Source: Aphrophora alni (Eukaryota; Arthropoda; Insecta; Hemiptera; Aphrophoridae). Taken from it: DNA of 64,000 bases. Below the pieces are notes generated by a model. That model was not told the origin of the DNA. It searched no databases and saw only the letters and a list, made by a program, of their open reading frames with translations. Below are positions 48,501 through 53,529 of the stretch, one piece after another. The DNA is taken from the NCBI GenBank assembly GCA_963513935.1, contig OY740773.1:101541291-101605290 (forward strand). The letters are read 5' to 3'. A program made the position numbers and the translations under genes. How positions within the stretch are numbered: the stretch's first letter is position 1; each line of letters starts with the position of its first letter.

Positions 48501-51500
48501 ACAATAATGTCTTTCACTTGGTGTACACCCTGGCATGTCCGGCGAAGTACTGTCGTTATAGGCGATGAGTCCTACTGATGTTTATTTCTGTTAACCTTCG
48601 ATAAGTGGTTGAGGGCTGTATCGTACAGATGATAGGACTGGAATGAAAGCTGATTGTTTAAAATGTCGTCTGGTTTATTTTTAAATGCTCTGTAAATTTC
48701 AAATTCTTCGTTAGCATTCATTATCCTGCTCTTTGTACACAAATGTATGGCCTCTACACTAAAGTAGAAGTCACCCGGTCTATGGTTATTTTCTTTAAGG
48801 TGGCATGCATAATTGGACTTGGTAATGTTGGATTTATTACTAGGAAGATTTTCTTTATATCGGTCTTTAAATAATGTTCTCTCGGTTTGACCTATATAAT
48901 ATGTGTTACAATCTGGACAATTTATTTTGTATACTTCCGGACTTTTTTTTCCATAGGTGTATCAGTTCTACGCTTAAGAGAAGAATATATCTATTGTTTG
49001 TTCGGAACGAAAAAGAGATGTTGTGTTTCTTGAATATGTTCTTTAAGACGTTGGGCAAGAGGTTGGTGTATTCTGAAAAAAATGTACTTATTAACCCTAG
49101 TTGTGTCTATTTCAATGTGTTTTCTATTTAATTTCTTATTACTGTATAGTTCTTGATCAGTTTGTCTATTAATGTGTTACTGTACCCGTTGGCTTCGTCT
49201 ATGTGTTTGATGATGTTAATTTCACTATGTTAGTCTTTCTTGTTCAGTGGGACAGTGATAAGTCTATGTATGAAGCAATGGAAGGCTGCCATTTTTTGGT
49301 GACGTAAATGGTGACGTCCGTTGTGGTGAGCTTGCAGTATATTTTATATTAGAATTTATCTATAACTTTTATGATGGTTAAGTCGAGGAAATTGAGTTGT
49401 TTGTTATTCTCTGTTTCTAGCGTGAACTGGATTTTTGGATTGATACTATTCATGTAATTCACTAGGCTGACGACTTGCCTGTTAGGACCGTTAACAACTA
49501 CGAACGTGTCGTCGACATAGTGACCGTAGAATATAATGTTTTGTTGGTACTCTTTACGATTAGATAATAGGTGTTTATTTTCATAGTGATTCAAATATAT
49601 GTCAGCTAATAGTCCTGAAAGTGGTGAACCCATTACGAGCCTGTCTACCTGGGTGTAGAAGCTATTTTTGAAAGTGAAGTAATTTTGTTCCAATACCGTC
49701 TGCCGTAGCAACAGTAACTCTTCCACTCCCTGTTTGTGCAATTTGTTGGTAATGGTGAGGTTATCTTTGAGTATGTTCATGGTTTCCGCTATTAGGATAT
49801 TGGTATACATAATAACCACGTCAAATGAAATTATTTTGTTATTCGGAGTGATTTTAATGTTCTTTGTTTTGCTTATAAATTCAGCTGTTTTTTAAACTTT
49901 TGTTTGTTTTTTATGGTGATATTGTTTTTGATGAGTTGTTCTAACTTCTTGGCTGTTTTATAACTTGTGCAGTAGTGTAATGAATTAGTGGTCTTATGGG
50001 TATGTGTTTCTTATGAATTTTCAGTAATCCGGTGAACAGAAGCGCCGGGGGATTGATCGGTTTAAGATATCTGCAAATAACATCACTCAGTAATTATCTG
50101 CATTTGTTTAAGGTCTGGTTCAGTTTAATTTATTGTTTGAGTCACCTGTAAGCTTTAAATGTATCTGATGATGGAGTTACGACTCTGAAACATGTCATAA
50201 CATAGAAATCTTGACTGAAGTCACAAGACAGACCATAAAAGGTAATTCATTATTATAACATATTAAGTATATAGAAAATTATGTAAGGGATCAAGACATT
50301 TTATGTGTATGTTTTTTCCCTTAAAATTATCTATTTTAAGGTTTCCTGAGTTCAGATTTTGTTTTATATATTTAAGTCGTTGTTTATAGTTTATTCATTC
50401 ACATTTTAAACTGTTACTTTTCAGTTTAATAAATTTATTTATTTTATCTATTTATTATCTTAGCCCCATTACAACACACAATTACAGGAAATTTCCCATG
50501 CCAGCTGGAGAGTCACAATATTAAAGTCTAGTCTAGAATAAACATACATTCAAACACATCAACTTAACTAACAATTTTTATCTTTTACTAATCATAAAAT
50601 ATGTATATTCATTTATAAAATGAATACTAATCATAAATCAGTAACTATGTATATTCATTTATAGAATAAAAAGAGATTTCCTGCAGAAGAGCCTTTCTAA
50701 AATCTTTGGACCTAAAATAATCTGGTAGTTTGGTATACAGCCTAATGGCACTATAATAATAAGAGATCTCAAACACGATTGTTCTATGAGGAGGGTAGAG
50801 TAACTCCTTACCACATGTAGAATACCTATGATCACATTCTAGGCTTGTAAATTTTGTAAAATTAGTTTATCAAATTATAGTATTCCGAGTAAATATATTG
50901 TTTAACTTAATCCCAAAATTGATTTAATTTTTCATTTTTATATTGAAATAATATTTGGTTTTAAATTTTAACTCAAGATCAGATTAGCTAGCCTGTGCAA
51001 TAAAAATAGAATCCAAGATTTTTTAAATATATAAAAAGATTAGTTTTCAAATTGCATGTATCTTTTTTAAAGATGTAGATTATAACATACAAGATAATAT
51101 ATTTTAACTATATTATACCAGGTGTCTTACGACAAGGTCGCTATTTTTGAATTAATATGCTGGATATATGGAACAATTTACAAACTTGACACTTTACAGT
51201 TATGTTACATAGATATGTAACAAAAAAAACCCTTGAGTTTTTTTTTTTTAATATTGAATCAAAATTAAATGGCGGGTTAATTAAAATGTCCATTGCCATT
51301 GGTTGAATTTTGATCAGCTGTTGTTTTGTCAACATGCAACAATGAAACAATTATGTAGTTGTGTTCAATCAGTTTATGTGTGATATCTAACTTCGAAAAA
51401 ATGAATTTTTTAATTGAACAAAATGTGAAATGTTGTTCTCAGTATATTACTTTTGAAAATGAATATAAAGCGATAAGGTATTTTCAAAGAACCTACCCAA

Positions 51501-53237
51501 CTGTGGTTCCTCCATCAAGAAAATCAATTTATAAATGGAAAACTATGCTACTAGAAACTGGATCAGTTTCAAAGAAATACCATAGATTTTCTAACACAAA
51601 AACTGAAGAGCTTGCATGTGCTACTTTACTCAAATCTCCAAATAGGCCTAATTCACTGAGAAAAGTTTCTTCCGCTACTGGAATCCCAAAGTCGTCTGTT
51701 CATAGGTAACCCAAAAAAACAAAATAAATTTTTATAAAACACATTTAGTTCGAGGATTGCTGGAAGATGACCCAGATAGGCAAGTAGAATTTTGTTCAAA
51801 AGTAATTGAAAAGCTTGACAAAGATGCCAAGTGGTATGAAGGAATTGTATTTTCAGATGAAGCTACATTTTACCCAACAGGATCTGTAAACAGACATAAT
51901 AATTATTGTTATAACAAACCAAATCCACATATCTTATACGAAGAGCGCTTGAAATTAAAGTGTATAACTGCCATCACCAAAGATTGTGTTTTATCGTTTT
52001 ACATATCCCATCAGACAATTGCTGGAGATAGATACGCATCAATATTAACTAATCGCATAGTTCCTCATCTTACTCAGCCATAGACGAGGAACGTTTTTTT
52101 TCCAACAGGATGAAGCTCCTCCTCATTATGCTAATGTGGCCAAAGCAGTTTCAGTTTGAGATCTTCCCAACTGTTGGATAGGTCGTGACAGCAACTTCTT
52201 GGACTGACCTCCAAGATCCCCAGACTTGACTGTTTGCGATTTTTTCCTATGGAATTTTTTCAAAAGCGCTTATGACTCTTTTTTTGTTTCGTTGCTATCA
52301 TTGCATAGCTATTGATAGGTATCAATTCAAATAGGTCAAATTTGGATGATTAATAATTTTTTATTCTTATTCTCAATAAAATAAAATTTTACTTTTTCTT
52401 AATTAAGTTTTATACATTTTCATGTTATCTGCAAATCTGTTTTATAAGCAATGGTTATGCAAAAAAAAACATTTTGGTGAAAATTTTCCACTATTTTGTT
52501 ATTCTGCCATTTTGATTTTAATGACCATAAAAAATGAAACTCCGATACTTTTTTTACATATCTATGTAACATAACAGTAATGTGTCAAGTTTGTAGAGTA
52601 TTCTATATGTCCAGCATATTAATTCAGAAATAATTACCTCTTCGTGGGACACTCCGTAAATGATAATAACTTTAATTGTTATTATAAATATATTTTTATT
52701 ATCCAGTACTTTACAAAAAAATTTAATATATATCCTGCTGAAAAATAAAAATTCCAGGTTCACAGAAGACAACACACAGGTGAACGTCCATATGGTTGTA
52801 CAGACTGCAGACGAGAATTCACCAACTGGGCCAACTATAATAAACATATGAAAAGACGGCATCGTAACTCTGAACATAATACCGCTCTAGCGTCAAGAAT
52901 CCTTCAAAGACAACTACACCAACAACCAAACGAATCTCAAGATCAACCACAACATGTTATTATACAAGTATCTCAACAACAAACCTTAAACTTACCTCCA
53001 CCTAATCATGTTCCTCCACAGATACATCAACCACCGCCTTCTGTATCGCAGATACAACACGTATCACCTAGTTATCAAGACAATAGTAGTGATGGTAGTT
53101 ATAAATTACCTGATGATAGCAATAATGATGTGTACAGAGTACCTTCGTATGTACCTGTAAATGCTTTGCCGATGGCAACTATGGGGTATTATATACCGCC
53201 AATACATCCGCAGATGTTACAAACAAGAAATCAATAG
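24382..53237 (+). CDS. ZAD domain, ten-finger C2H2 zinc-finger transcription factor (9 exons, 639 aa)
   Basis: The joined exons are 24382-24504, 27028-27228, 34725-34827, 38799-39056, 40973-41168, 43156-43353, 45575-45742, 48042-48234 and 52758-53237: 1920 nt including the stop. All introns are GT-AG and the phases agree at every junction. Order of parts: ZAD (zinc-finger-associated domain, residues 1-about 75) with the cysteine pairs C7/C10 and C53/C56, which mediates dimerisation in insect factors; an acidic linker with a run of nine Asp (116-124); a basic, Ser/Pro-rich nuclear-signal-like stretch followed by an acidic patch (about 145-228); ten C2H2 fingers (238-515) with TGE(K/R)P-like linkers between several; and a Gln/Pro-rich C-tail of about 120 residues. 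It is probably a nuclear sequence-specific DNA-binding protein. The fly orthologue, if any, was not identified. In-frame TAA at 24352-24354 supports the start. Confidence 0.9.
25461..25545 (+). pseudogene. 5S rRNA-derived fragment (3' half)
   Basis: GAAGTCAAGCAACATCATGC, TTGGTTAGTACTTGGAAGGG and TGACCGCTTGGGAA closely follow the internal promoter and 3' half of eukaryotic 5S rRNA (loop A/C-box region and helices IV-V). The 5' half is not recognisable and the 3' end runs into a T-rich stretch like a Pol III terminator. It may be a 5S pseudogene or the head of a 5S-derived SINE. It lies in intron 1 of the zinc-finger gene. Confidence 0.75.
25960..26540. mobile_element. Large hairpin MITE in intron 1
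   Basis: Two imperfect inverted arms of about 240 bp (25960-26200 and 26305-26540) start and end with GGTAATTATACATT / AATGCATAATTACC. They share CGAATGTGTACAATGA and GAGTCAAGTTTGTGAC in opposite orientation, with a spacer of about 100 bp. It is non-coding. No unambiguous target duplication was found, although TTAA follows the right end. Confidence 0.8.
27028..27228 (+). CDS. ZAD zinc-finger gene, exon 2 (second half of ZAD)
   Basis: It encodes residues 42-108. LYPEDILPKTVCLICCDKL supplies the second ZAD cysteine pair (C53, C56), and the following KYFEFFEQCAASQL is the long C-terminal ZAD helix. The acceptor is GATATAG, the donor GAT|GTAAGT, and both ends are phase 0. A ZAD split by an intron between the two cysteine pairs leaves neither exon able to bind zinc alone. 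Confidence 0.9.
27396..27640 (-). repeat. Family B end fragment (intron 2)
   Basis: It contains CTCACTATAGTGAGTACAC, CTAACTGGATCTATACCC, CCAACTCTTGGTTCTCTTCC and GACACTATTAGAGTATTCGA, followed by GATGATGACCGAGAAG. The order is the same as in other copies. Confidence 0.7.
27950..28165 (-). repeat. Family B end fragment, second copy in intron 2
   Basis: It contains CTCACATATAGTGAATACGG, GGCAATCCCAAAGTACTAGC, CTCTCTTTCATCTTTTCCC and ACCAACTATTGTTCTC. It lies 0.3 kb from the previous copy in the same orientation. Confidence 0.7.
28595..28810 (+). repeat. Dispersed family G, copy 1
   Basis: ACTTATTTTGTAAGTTTTGA, CCCGCTGTCATTCTCAGCTG and CACTCTTTAGTAACTTAGAA recur in inverted orientation at 36795-36945. 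It is non-coding and was seen only twice in this window. Confidence 0.6.
28810..29960. other. No recognisable gene
   Basis: This is AT-rich intron 2 sequence. Short frames on the minus strand show no conserved protein. Confidence 0.4.
29963..31112 (-). pseudogene. Tc1/mariner-type transposon with decayed transposase
   Basis: The ends are inverted copies: CGGTGTTTCTAAAAGGAATT on the left and the complement GTGTGTTTCAAAAAGGACTT on the right. On the minus strand, frames give in order an ENPHAYLELVHDSPQVNI-type core, a FFLWGFIKRSSVFYLP-type block, and a C-terminal LPELKNQIYA ... ARHIEP stretch. This order matches the DDE catalytic core and tail of a common insect Tc1/mariner transposase ('NPH...E....p.v.vw', 'DFFLWG.lKd.VY', 'l..LR.rI..a...v....l..vw.e...Rldvc....g.HIEhl'). 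Many stops and frameshifts are present, so it is inactive. It is inserted in intron 2, antisense to the host gene. Confidence 0.75.
31115..32320. other. No recognisable gene
   Basis: This is AT-rich intron 2 sequence. No coding or RNA signal was seen. Confidence 0.4.
32322..33410. repeat. Direct repeats flanking the pogo element
   Basis: A block at about 32322-32395 (GTTCAAGGTTGTCGTTG, CACCGGTATAAAAG) recurs at 33350-33410 (CATTCAAGGTTAGTCACCGG, TATAAAGAGCC) in the same orientation. The pogo-type element lies between them, so it is inserted in or between copies of another repeat. Confidence 0.55.
32414..33347 (+). mobile_element. pogo/Tigger-type DNA transposon remnant, 934 bp
   Basis: The terminal inverted repeats start CAGTAAACACTCTCTGATCC (left) and, complemented, CAGTAAAAACTCTCTAATCC (right). 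TA dinucleotides at 32412-32413 and 33348-33349 are the expected target duplication. A plus-strand trace from about 32620 gives FQALEQLIDYVEEQEESSPA and DLLLFRRWRDL. This resembles the C-terminal tail of pogo/jerky-like transposases ('A...L..l..f.e.q.....dL..LRRwRd.A'). The DNA-binding and DDE regions are deleted. 'ATATCCGG' motifs recur inside both ends. Confidence 0.8.
33415..34700. other. No recognisable gene
   Basis: This is intron 2 sequence. A short trace near 33730-33970 (GGTTGTCTATTTGAAAACC, then ATTGGCTTGG) may be a very decayed transposase, but no frame can be followed. Confidence 0.35.
34725..34827 (+). CDS. ZAD zinc-finger gene, exon 3 (acidic linker)
   Basis: It is 103 nt, residues 109-142 plus one base. 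DMDRDYI is followed by nine Asp and KDQSSCLQETETETIPER. The acceptor is TTTTTTACAG, the donor GAT|GTAAGT. The Asp run is coded by a GAT/GAC repeat that could vary in length. Confidence 0.85.
34907..35088. mobile_element. Hairpin MITE, 182 bp, with 8-bp TSD
   Basis: Inverted ends of about 40 bp share CCACCGCAGCAGAAGTTGCGC. The outer bases are GGTACTTACGTATTAACG (left) and, complemented, GGTACGTATTAGCG (right). An exact 8-bp duplication GTTTTAAG flanks it at 34899-34906 and 35089-35096. It begins 79 bp after the exon 3 donor. The centre has a second pairing, TTTGGCCAGT/ACTGGCCAAA, so the whole element can fold almost end to end. Confidence 0.85.
35261..35308 (+). ncRNA. Hammerhead ribozyme-like motif (intron 3, sense strand)
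   Basis: Stem I TATCA/TGATT (4 bp); core CTGAGGA (35268-35274); one T; stem II GGCGAC/GTCGTT with loop TT; GAA; stem III ACATGT with U at the cleavage position. It is in the same orientation as the host zinc-finger transcript. The flank TGTAGCTCATGTATCACTGA is shared with the copies at 9.3, 15.4 and 16.2 kb. Confidence 0.45.
35740..36240 (+). pseudogene. LINE ORF2 C-terminus (RNase H and tail) fragment
   Basis: Frames in this stretch give SSHIRIQGNEAPDELAKKCT, which matches the end of a LINE RNase H domain ('vpsHvGi.GNE.aD.lAk.g') with its last catalytic Asp. They continue to a DCLAPQP.....MDKEHLLNCLKL-like piece that resembles the conserved tail 'tGH..l..hl......C..C....et.eHll..C'. Frameshifts and stops separate them, so it is dead. 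It is inserted sense in intron 3. The reverse transcriptase is absent. Confidence 0.7.
36240..36790. other. Unassigned, possibly LINE 3' UTR
   Basis: This non-coding stretch follows the LINE fragment and includes a G-rich patch (about 36610-36640, GAGAGGGGGGTAGGAATGG). I did not recognise it. Confidence 0.35.
36795..36945 (-). repeat. Dispersed family G, copy 2 (reversed)
   Basis: TTCTAAGTTACTAAAGAGTG, ACAGCTGACAGCGACA and GGTTTCAAACTGTACTTACA are the complement of the copy at 28595-28810. Confidence 0.6.
37476..37825. mobile_element. Hairpin MITE (~350 bp) in intron 3
   Basis: Inverted arms of about 110 bp (37476-37585, 37715-37825) share TGTTTAAAATAAAACAAACA, CAACTTCTACAAT, TGTGAGTCTTGCCGACCATG and GACGAGGCAACAAT, with a spacer of about 130 bp. 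Frames across it on both strands are mirror images of each other and not genes. Confidence 0.85.
38799..39056 (+). CDS. ZAD zinc-finger gene, exon 4 (basic/Pro linker)
   Basis: It is 258 nt. SAMSKRKLRIPVKRSPI, several SP/KERS/RPKRTSARRGRKPK clusters (bipartite nuclear-signal-like, with an AT-hook-like RGRKPK), then an acidic stretch NDEEGDEYDEDMDEVEPE. The acceptor is TTTTATAG and the donor GAG|GTTAGT, with phases 1 and 1. A (TG)n tract begins 12 bp after the donor. Confidence 0.9.
39069..39090. repeat. (TG)11 microsatellite next to the exon 4 donor
   Basis: This is a GT dinucleotide run 12 bp inside intron 4. Confidence 0.9.
39345..40250 (+). repeat. Dispersed family A, copy 5, with ~0.35 kb insertion
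   Basis: It opens with TGTCCTCAGGAAACTGAAAA and GTAAGCACAATAGCGGCTAC. The interior AGATTTCAGATCTGCATCTA ... TCGCTACAATGTCAAATATC resumes at about 39965 after unrelated sequence from about 39600. It ends with ATTACGAAGTTTAAAACAC at about 40200. It lies in intron 4. Confidence 0.65.
40973..41168 (+). CDS. ZAD zinc-finger gene, exon 5 (fingers 1-2)
   Basis: Finger 1: C238, C241, H254, H259 (H-x4-H). Finger 2: C267, C270, H283, H287. The linker before finger 3 is not TGEKP-like. The acceptor is TTATTTTCAG and the donor TTTAG|GTAAGT, phase 1 to phase 2. Confidence 0.92.
41193..41440. repeat. 49-bp tandem repeat, 5 copies, after the exon 5 donor
   Basis: ATCAAAAC anchors lie at 41207, 41256, 41305, 41355 and 41403. 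The unit contains TCAAAACATTGTTTTACA and GGTCCATAAATGATAAATA. It begins about 25 bp inside intron 5. Confidence 0.9.
42283..42400 (-). repeat. Family B end fragment (intron 5)
   Basis: It contains GACTCACTTATAGTAAGTA, GTGGTTCTACACC and GATCCCTCTCTTTCATC in family order. Confidence 0.6.
42570..42690 (-). repeat. Solo Penelope-type terminal repeat with mutated hammerhead
   Basis: It shares order and sequence with the arms of the Penelope-like element at 48322-50258: ATAATAAACCTTATATTCGT, CATGTGACTTC, then TTCCATCATCAGATTAA. On the minus strand CTGATGA (42659-42665), one T, stem GGAAT/ATTCC, then CAAAATGCGTC has C where the conserved G12 should be. It therefore looks like an inactivated ribozyme. 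Confidence 0.5.
43156..43353 (+). CDS. ZAD zinc-finger gene, exon 6 (fingers 3-4, start of 5)
   Basis: Finger 3: C295, C298, H311, H315. Finger 4: C323, C326, H339, H343. The first cysteine pair of finger 5 (C354, C357) is also here. The exon ends inside finger 5, after PK and two bases of the Glu codon (A|GTAAGTA). The acceptor is TTCTGTTACAG. Both ends are phase 2. Confidence 0.92.
43411..44853 (+). pseudogene. mariner transposon remnant (intron 6)
   Basis: The 5' end carries GGGCCATTCGGAAAGTAATC and the 3' end (about 44830-44853) the partial complement GAAGTTACTTTCTAAACAGC. From 43560 frames give MSAVIENPTKYVLG, then a VREELVQKLVKKSVK-type stretch, and from about 43915 LRRAIQNKCPGLL, DFHLF-type and YDKCLNINGDYVEK-type pieces. 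These are the start and C-terminus of a mariner transposase. The central region is deleted, stops are frequent, and a 564-bp foreign element is inserted near the 3' end. Confidence 0.75.
44216..44779. mobile_element. Non-autonomous TIR element, 564 bp, nested in mariner
   Basis: Inverted ends of about 85 bp share GGATCAGATTCTACATA / TAGATCAGATTCTACATA-type sequence. Outermost bases are GGGTGTCACAAAAAACC (left) and, complemented, TCGGTGCCACAAAAACC (right). GTATA flanks both sides (44211-44215 and 44780-44784). The mariner sequence is continuous when the element and one GTATA are removed, which proves the insertion. Confidence 0.85.
45575..45742 (+). CDS. ZAD zinc-finger gene, exon 7 (end of 5, all of 6, start of 7)
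   Basis: It is 168 nt, exactly 56 codons or two 28-residue finger periods, with phase 2 at both ends. H370/H374 complete finger 5. Finger 6 is C382, C385, H398, H402. C410/C413 open finger 7. HTGERNF is a canonical-type linker. The acceptor is GATTACAG and the donor AAAGG|GTAAGT. Confidence 0.92.
46070..46190 (-). repeat. Family B end fragment (intron 7)
   Basis: It contains CTTATAGTCTTGGGTTAGAT, CCCTTTCTGTCATA and CAAGACGATGAGGACC. The outer end is missing. Confidence 0.55.
46200..47770. other. Intron 7, nothing recognised
   Basis: This is AT-rich sequence without coding motifs. A possible tRNA-like A-box (TTGGTCCAGGGGTTAC) at about 47413 is not supported by a matching B-box. Confidence 0.4.
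47773..47871. repeat. 32-bp tandem repeat, 3 copies
   Basis: TTCCCATTTC anchors lie at 47776, 47808 and 47840. The unit ends ATATTGCCACAAA or similar. It lies 170 bp before exon 8. Confidence 0.8.
48042..48234 (+). CDS. ZAD zinc-finger gene, exon 8 (end of 7, all of 8, start of 9)
   Basis: H426/H430 complete finger 7. Finger 8 is C438, C441, H454, H458. C466/C469 open finger 9, which is cut after ILT (residue 480). Linkers are HTGIKPH and HTGAMPY. The acceptor is TTTTAATCTAG and the donor ACA|GTAAGT, phase 2 to phase 0. Confidence 0.92.
48375..48420 (-). ncRNA. Hammerhead-like motif, downstream Penelope arm
   Basis: It is in the sense orientation of the retroelement. CTGATGA (48407-48413), one T, stem GGAGT/ACTCT with loop TATG, GAA, then ACATTT. 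The second stem III pair is lost (C opposite T), so it is probably weak or inactive. Confidence 0.4.
48480..48965 (-). pseudogene. GIY-YIG endonuclease region of the Penelope-like element
   Basis: The minus strand gives VYKINCPDCNTYYIGQTERT, then LFKDRYKEN, SNYACHLKENNH and, further on, EEFEIYRAFKNKP and QLSFQSYHLYD. The YYIGQT..R motif with the upstream paired cysteines is the Penelope-type GIY-YIG nuclease, which nicks target DNA for reverse transcription. A frame change near 48950 separates it from the reverse transcriptase linker. Confidence 0.85.
49349..50150 (-). pseudogene. Reverse transcriptase region of the Penelope-like element
   Basis: The longest open piece (49349-49819) contains the RT palm. 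One block is DRLVMGSPLSGLLADIYLNH (RT motif 4, 'GlpMGSPlSp.lAdi'), then YGHYVDDTFVVV (catalytic YVDD) and NKQLNFLDLTI. The catalytic Asp pair is intact. Upstream, in shifted frames, are PALLFTGLLKIHKKHIPIRP (usual 'P.lYGLPKiHK...PlRPi') and KIISFDVV-YTN (first catalytic Asp). Downstream to about 49000 a trace with RLITVPLNKKD and HIDEANGYSNTLIDKLI matches the RT-EN linker. A stop just before the LKIHK block and several frameshifts kill it. Confidence 0.88.
50159..50203 (+). ncRNA. Hammerhead-like motif, upstream Penelope arm
   Basis: Stem I ATGTAT/ATAACAT gives 6 pairs with one bulged A. The core is CTGATGA (50165-50171), then one T, stem II GGAGT/ACTCT with loop TACG, GAA, and stem III AC-AT-GT followed by C, giving a GUC cleavage triplet. 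It is in the sense orientation of the host zinc-finger pre-mRNA. It is better preserved than its downstream partner. Confidence 0.5.
50260..51115. other. Intron 8, nothing recognised
   Basis: This is AT-rich sequence. A near-duplicate pair AATCATAAAATATGTATATT / AATCATAAATCAGTAACTAT around 50590-50650 is minor. Confidence 0.4.
51118..52656 (+). mobile_element. Tc1/mariner-superfamily transposon, 1539 bp, long TIRs
   Basis: Both ends are delimited. TA target duplications lie at 51116-51117 and 52657-52658. Inverted repeats of about 100 bp (51118-51220 and 52553-52656) share TGAATTAATATGCTGGA, ACAAACTTGACAC and GTTATGTTACATAGATATGT. The outer bases are CCAGGTGTCTTACGA and, complemented, CGGAGTGTCCCACGA. 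The interior is a full-length but broken transposase. The right end lies 101 bp before the exon 9 acceptor. Confidence 0.9.
51359..52290 (+). pseudogene. Tc1/mariner transposase, frameshifted
   Basis: N-terminal part (51359-51709): helix-turn-helix region with YFQRTYPTVVPPSRKSIYKW and a second helix set ending TGIPKSSVHR. After a frameshift near 51710, HLVRGLLEDDPDRQVEFC leads to VFSDEATFYPTGSVNRHN with the first catalytic Asp. A stop at 52081-52083 is followed, frameshifted, by QQDEAPPHYANVA (second Asp), CWIGRDSNFLD and PPRSPDLTVCDFFLW (third Asp). By count the last two Asp are separated by 37 residues (DD37D-like). All three catalytic residues are kept, but frameshifts and stops make it inactive. 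Confidence 0.88.
52758..53237 (+). CDS. ZAD zinc-finger gene, exon 9 (end of 9, finger 10, Q/P tail, stop)
   Basis: H482/H486 complete finger 9. Finger 10 is C494, C497, H510, H515 (H-x4-H), after the canonical linker HTGERPY. KRRHRN then leads to a 120-residue tail rich in Gln and Pro (QPQHVIIQVSQQQT; PPPNHVPPQIHQPPP), typical of a low-complexity activation region. TAG is at 53235-53237. The acceptor is ATTCCAG, phase 0. Confidence 0.92.
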   Translation, partial: VHRRQHTGERPYGCTDCRREFTNWANYNKHMKRRHRNSEHNTALASRILQRQLHQQPNESQDQPQHVIIQVSQQQTLNLPPPNHVPPQIHQPPPSVSQIQHVSPSYQDNSSDGSYKLPDDSNNDVYRVPSYVPVNALPMATMGYYIPPIHPQMLQTRNQ

Positions 53238-53517
53238 TCGTTTGTACCTGTTACTTTATAAAATTTGTATATTTTTAAAATTCCTAAATTAGGTATTAGG
53301 TTCAGTAGTGAACCTATCAAAATAGGTATAAAAACTTTATTGAATGCAGGTAGAATCTCAATGAATTTTATTATTATAATAATTTATAAACTATACTTCT
53401 TCCTACTTCTTTTAATTAATTGTTATATTGTTTTTATTTTTGTTATATTATATTTAGTCATTGAGGTCTTATTTCTTATCATACTCTTATTGGGCAAACT
53501 AAACCTCAAAACCACAA

Positions 53518-53523
53518 AATAAA
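53518..53523 (+). terminator. Candidate polyadenylation signal AATAAA
   Basis: AATAAA lies 281 bp after the stop of the zinc-finger gene. Other AATAAA occur further on in this AT-rich DNA, so the true end is not fixed. Confidence 0.4.
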
Positions 53524-53529
53524 TCTTAA

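Larger units (their letters stand above)
48322..50258 (-). mobile_element. Penelope-like retroelement with inverted terminal repeats, 1.94 kb
   Basis: The element lies in intron 8, antisense to the zinc-finger gene. Its ends are about 100-bp inverted copies (48322-48420 and 50159-50258), sharing TTATAATAAT, ATTACCTT, GACTGTCTTGTGACTTC-type sequence and CTCCATCATCAGATA. Each end carries a hammerhead-like motif. Between them, reading on the minus strand, are a reverse transcriptase lacking its N-terminal third and a GIY-YIG endonuclease, the domain order unique to Penelope-like elements. Frameshifts and at least two internal stops make it inactive. The terminal arms reach the edge of the coding trace, so it is 5'-truncated yet still capped by repeats. 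That is the tail-to-head/inverted pseudo-LTR state known for this group. Confidence 0.88.
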
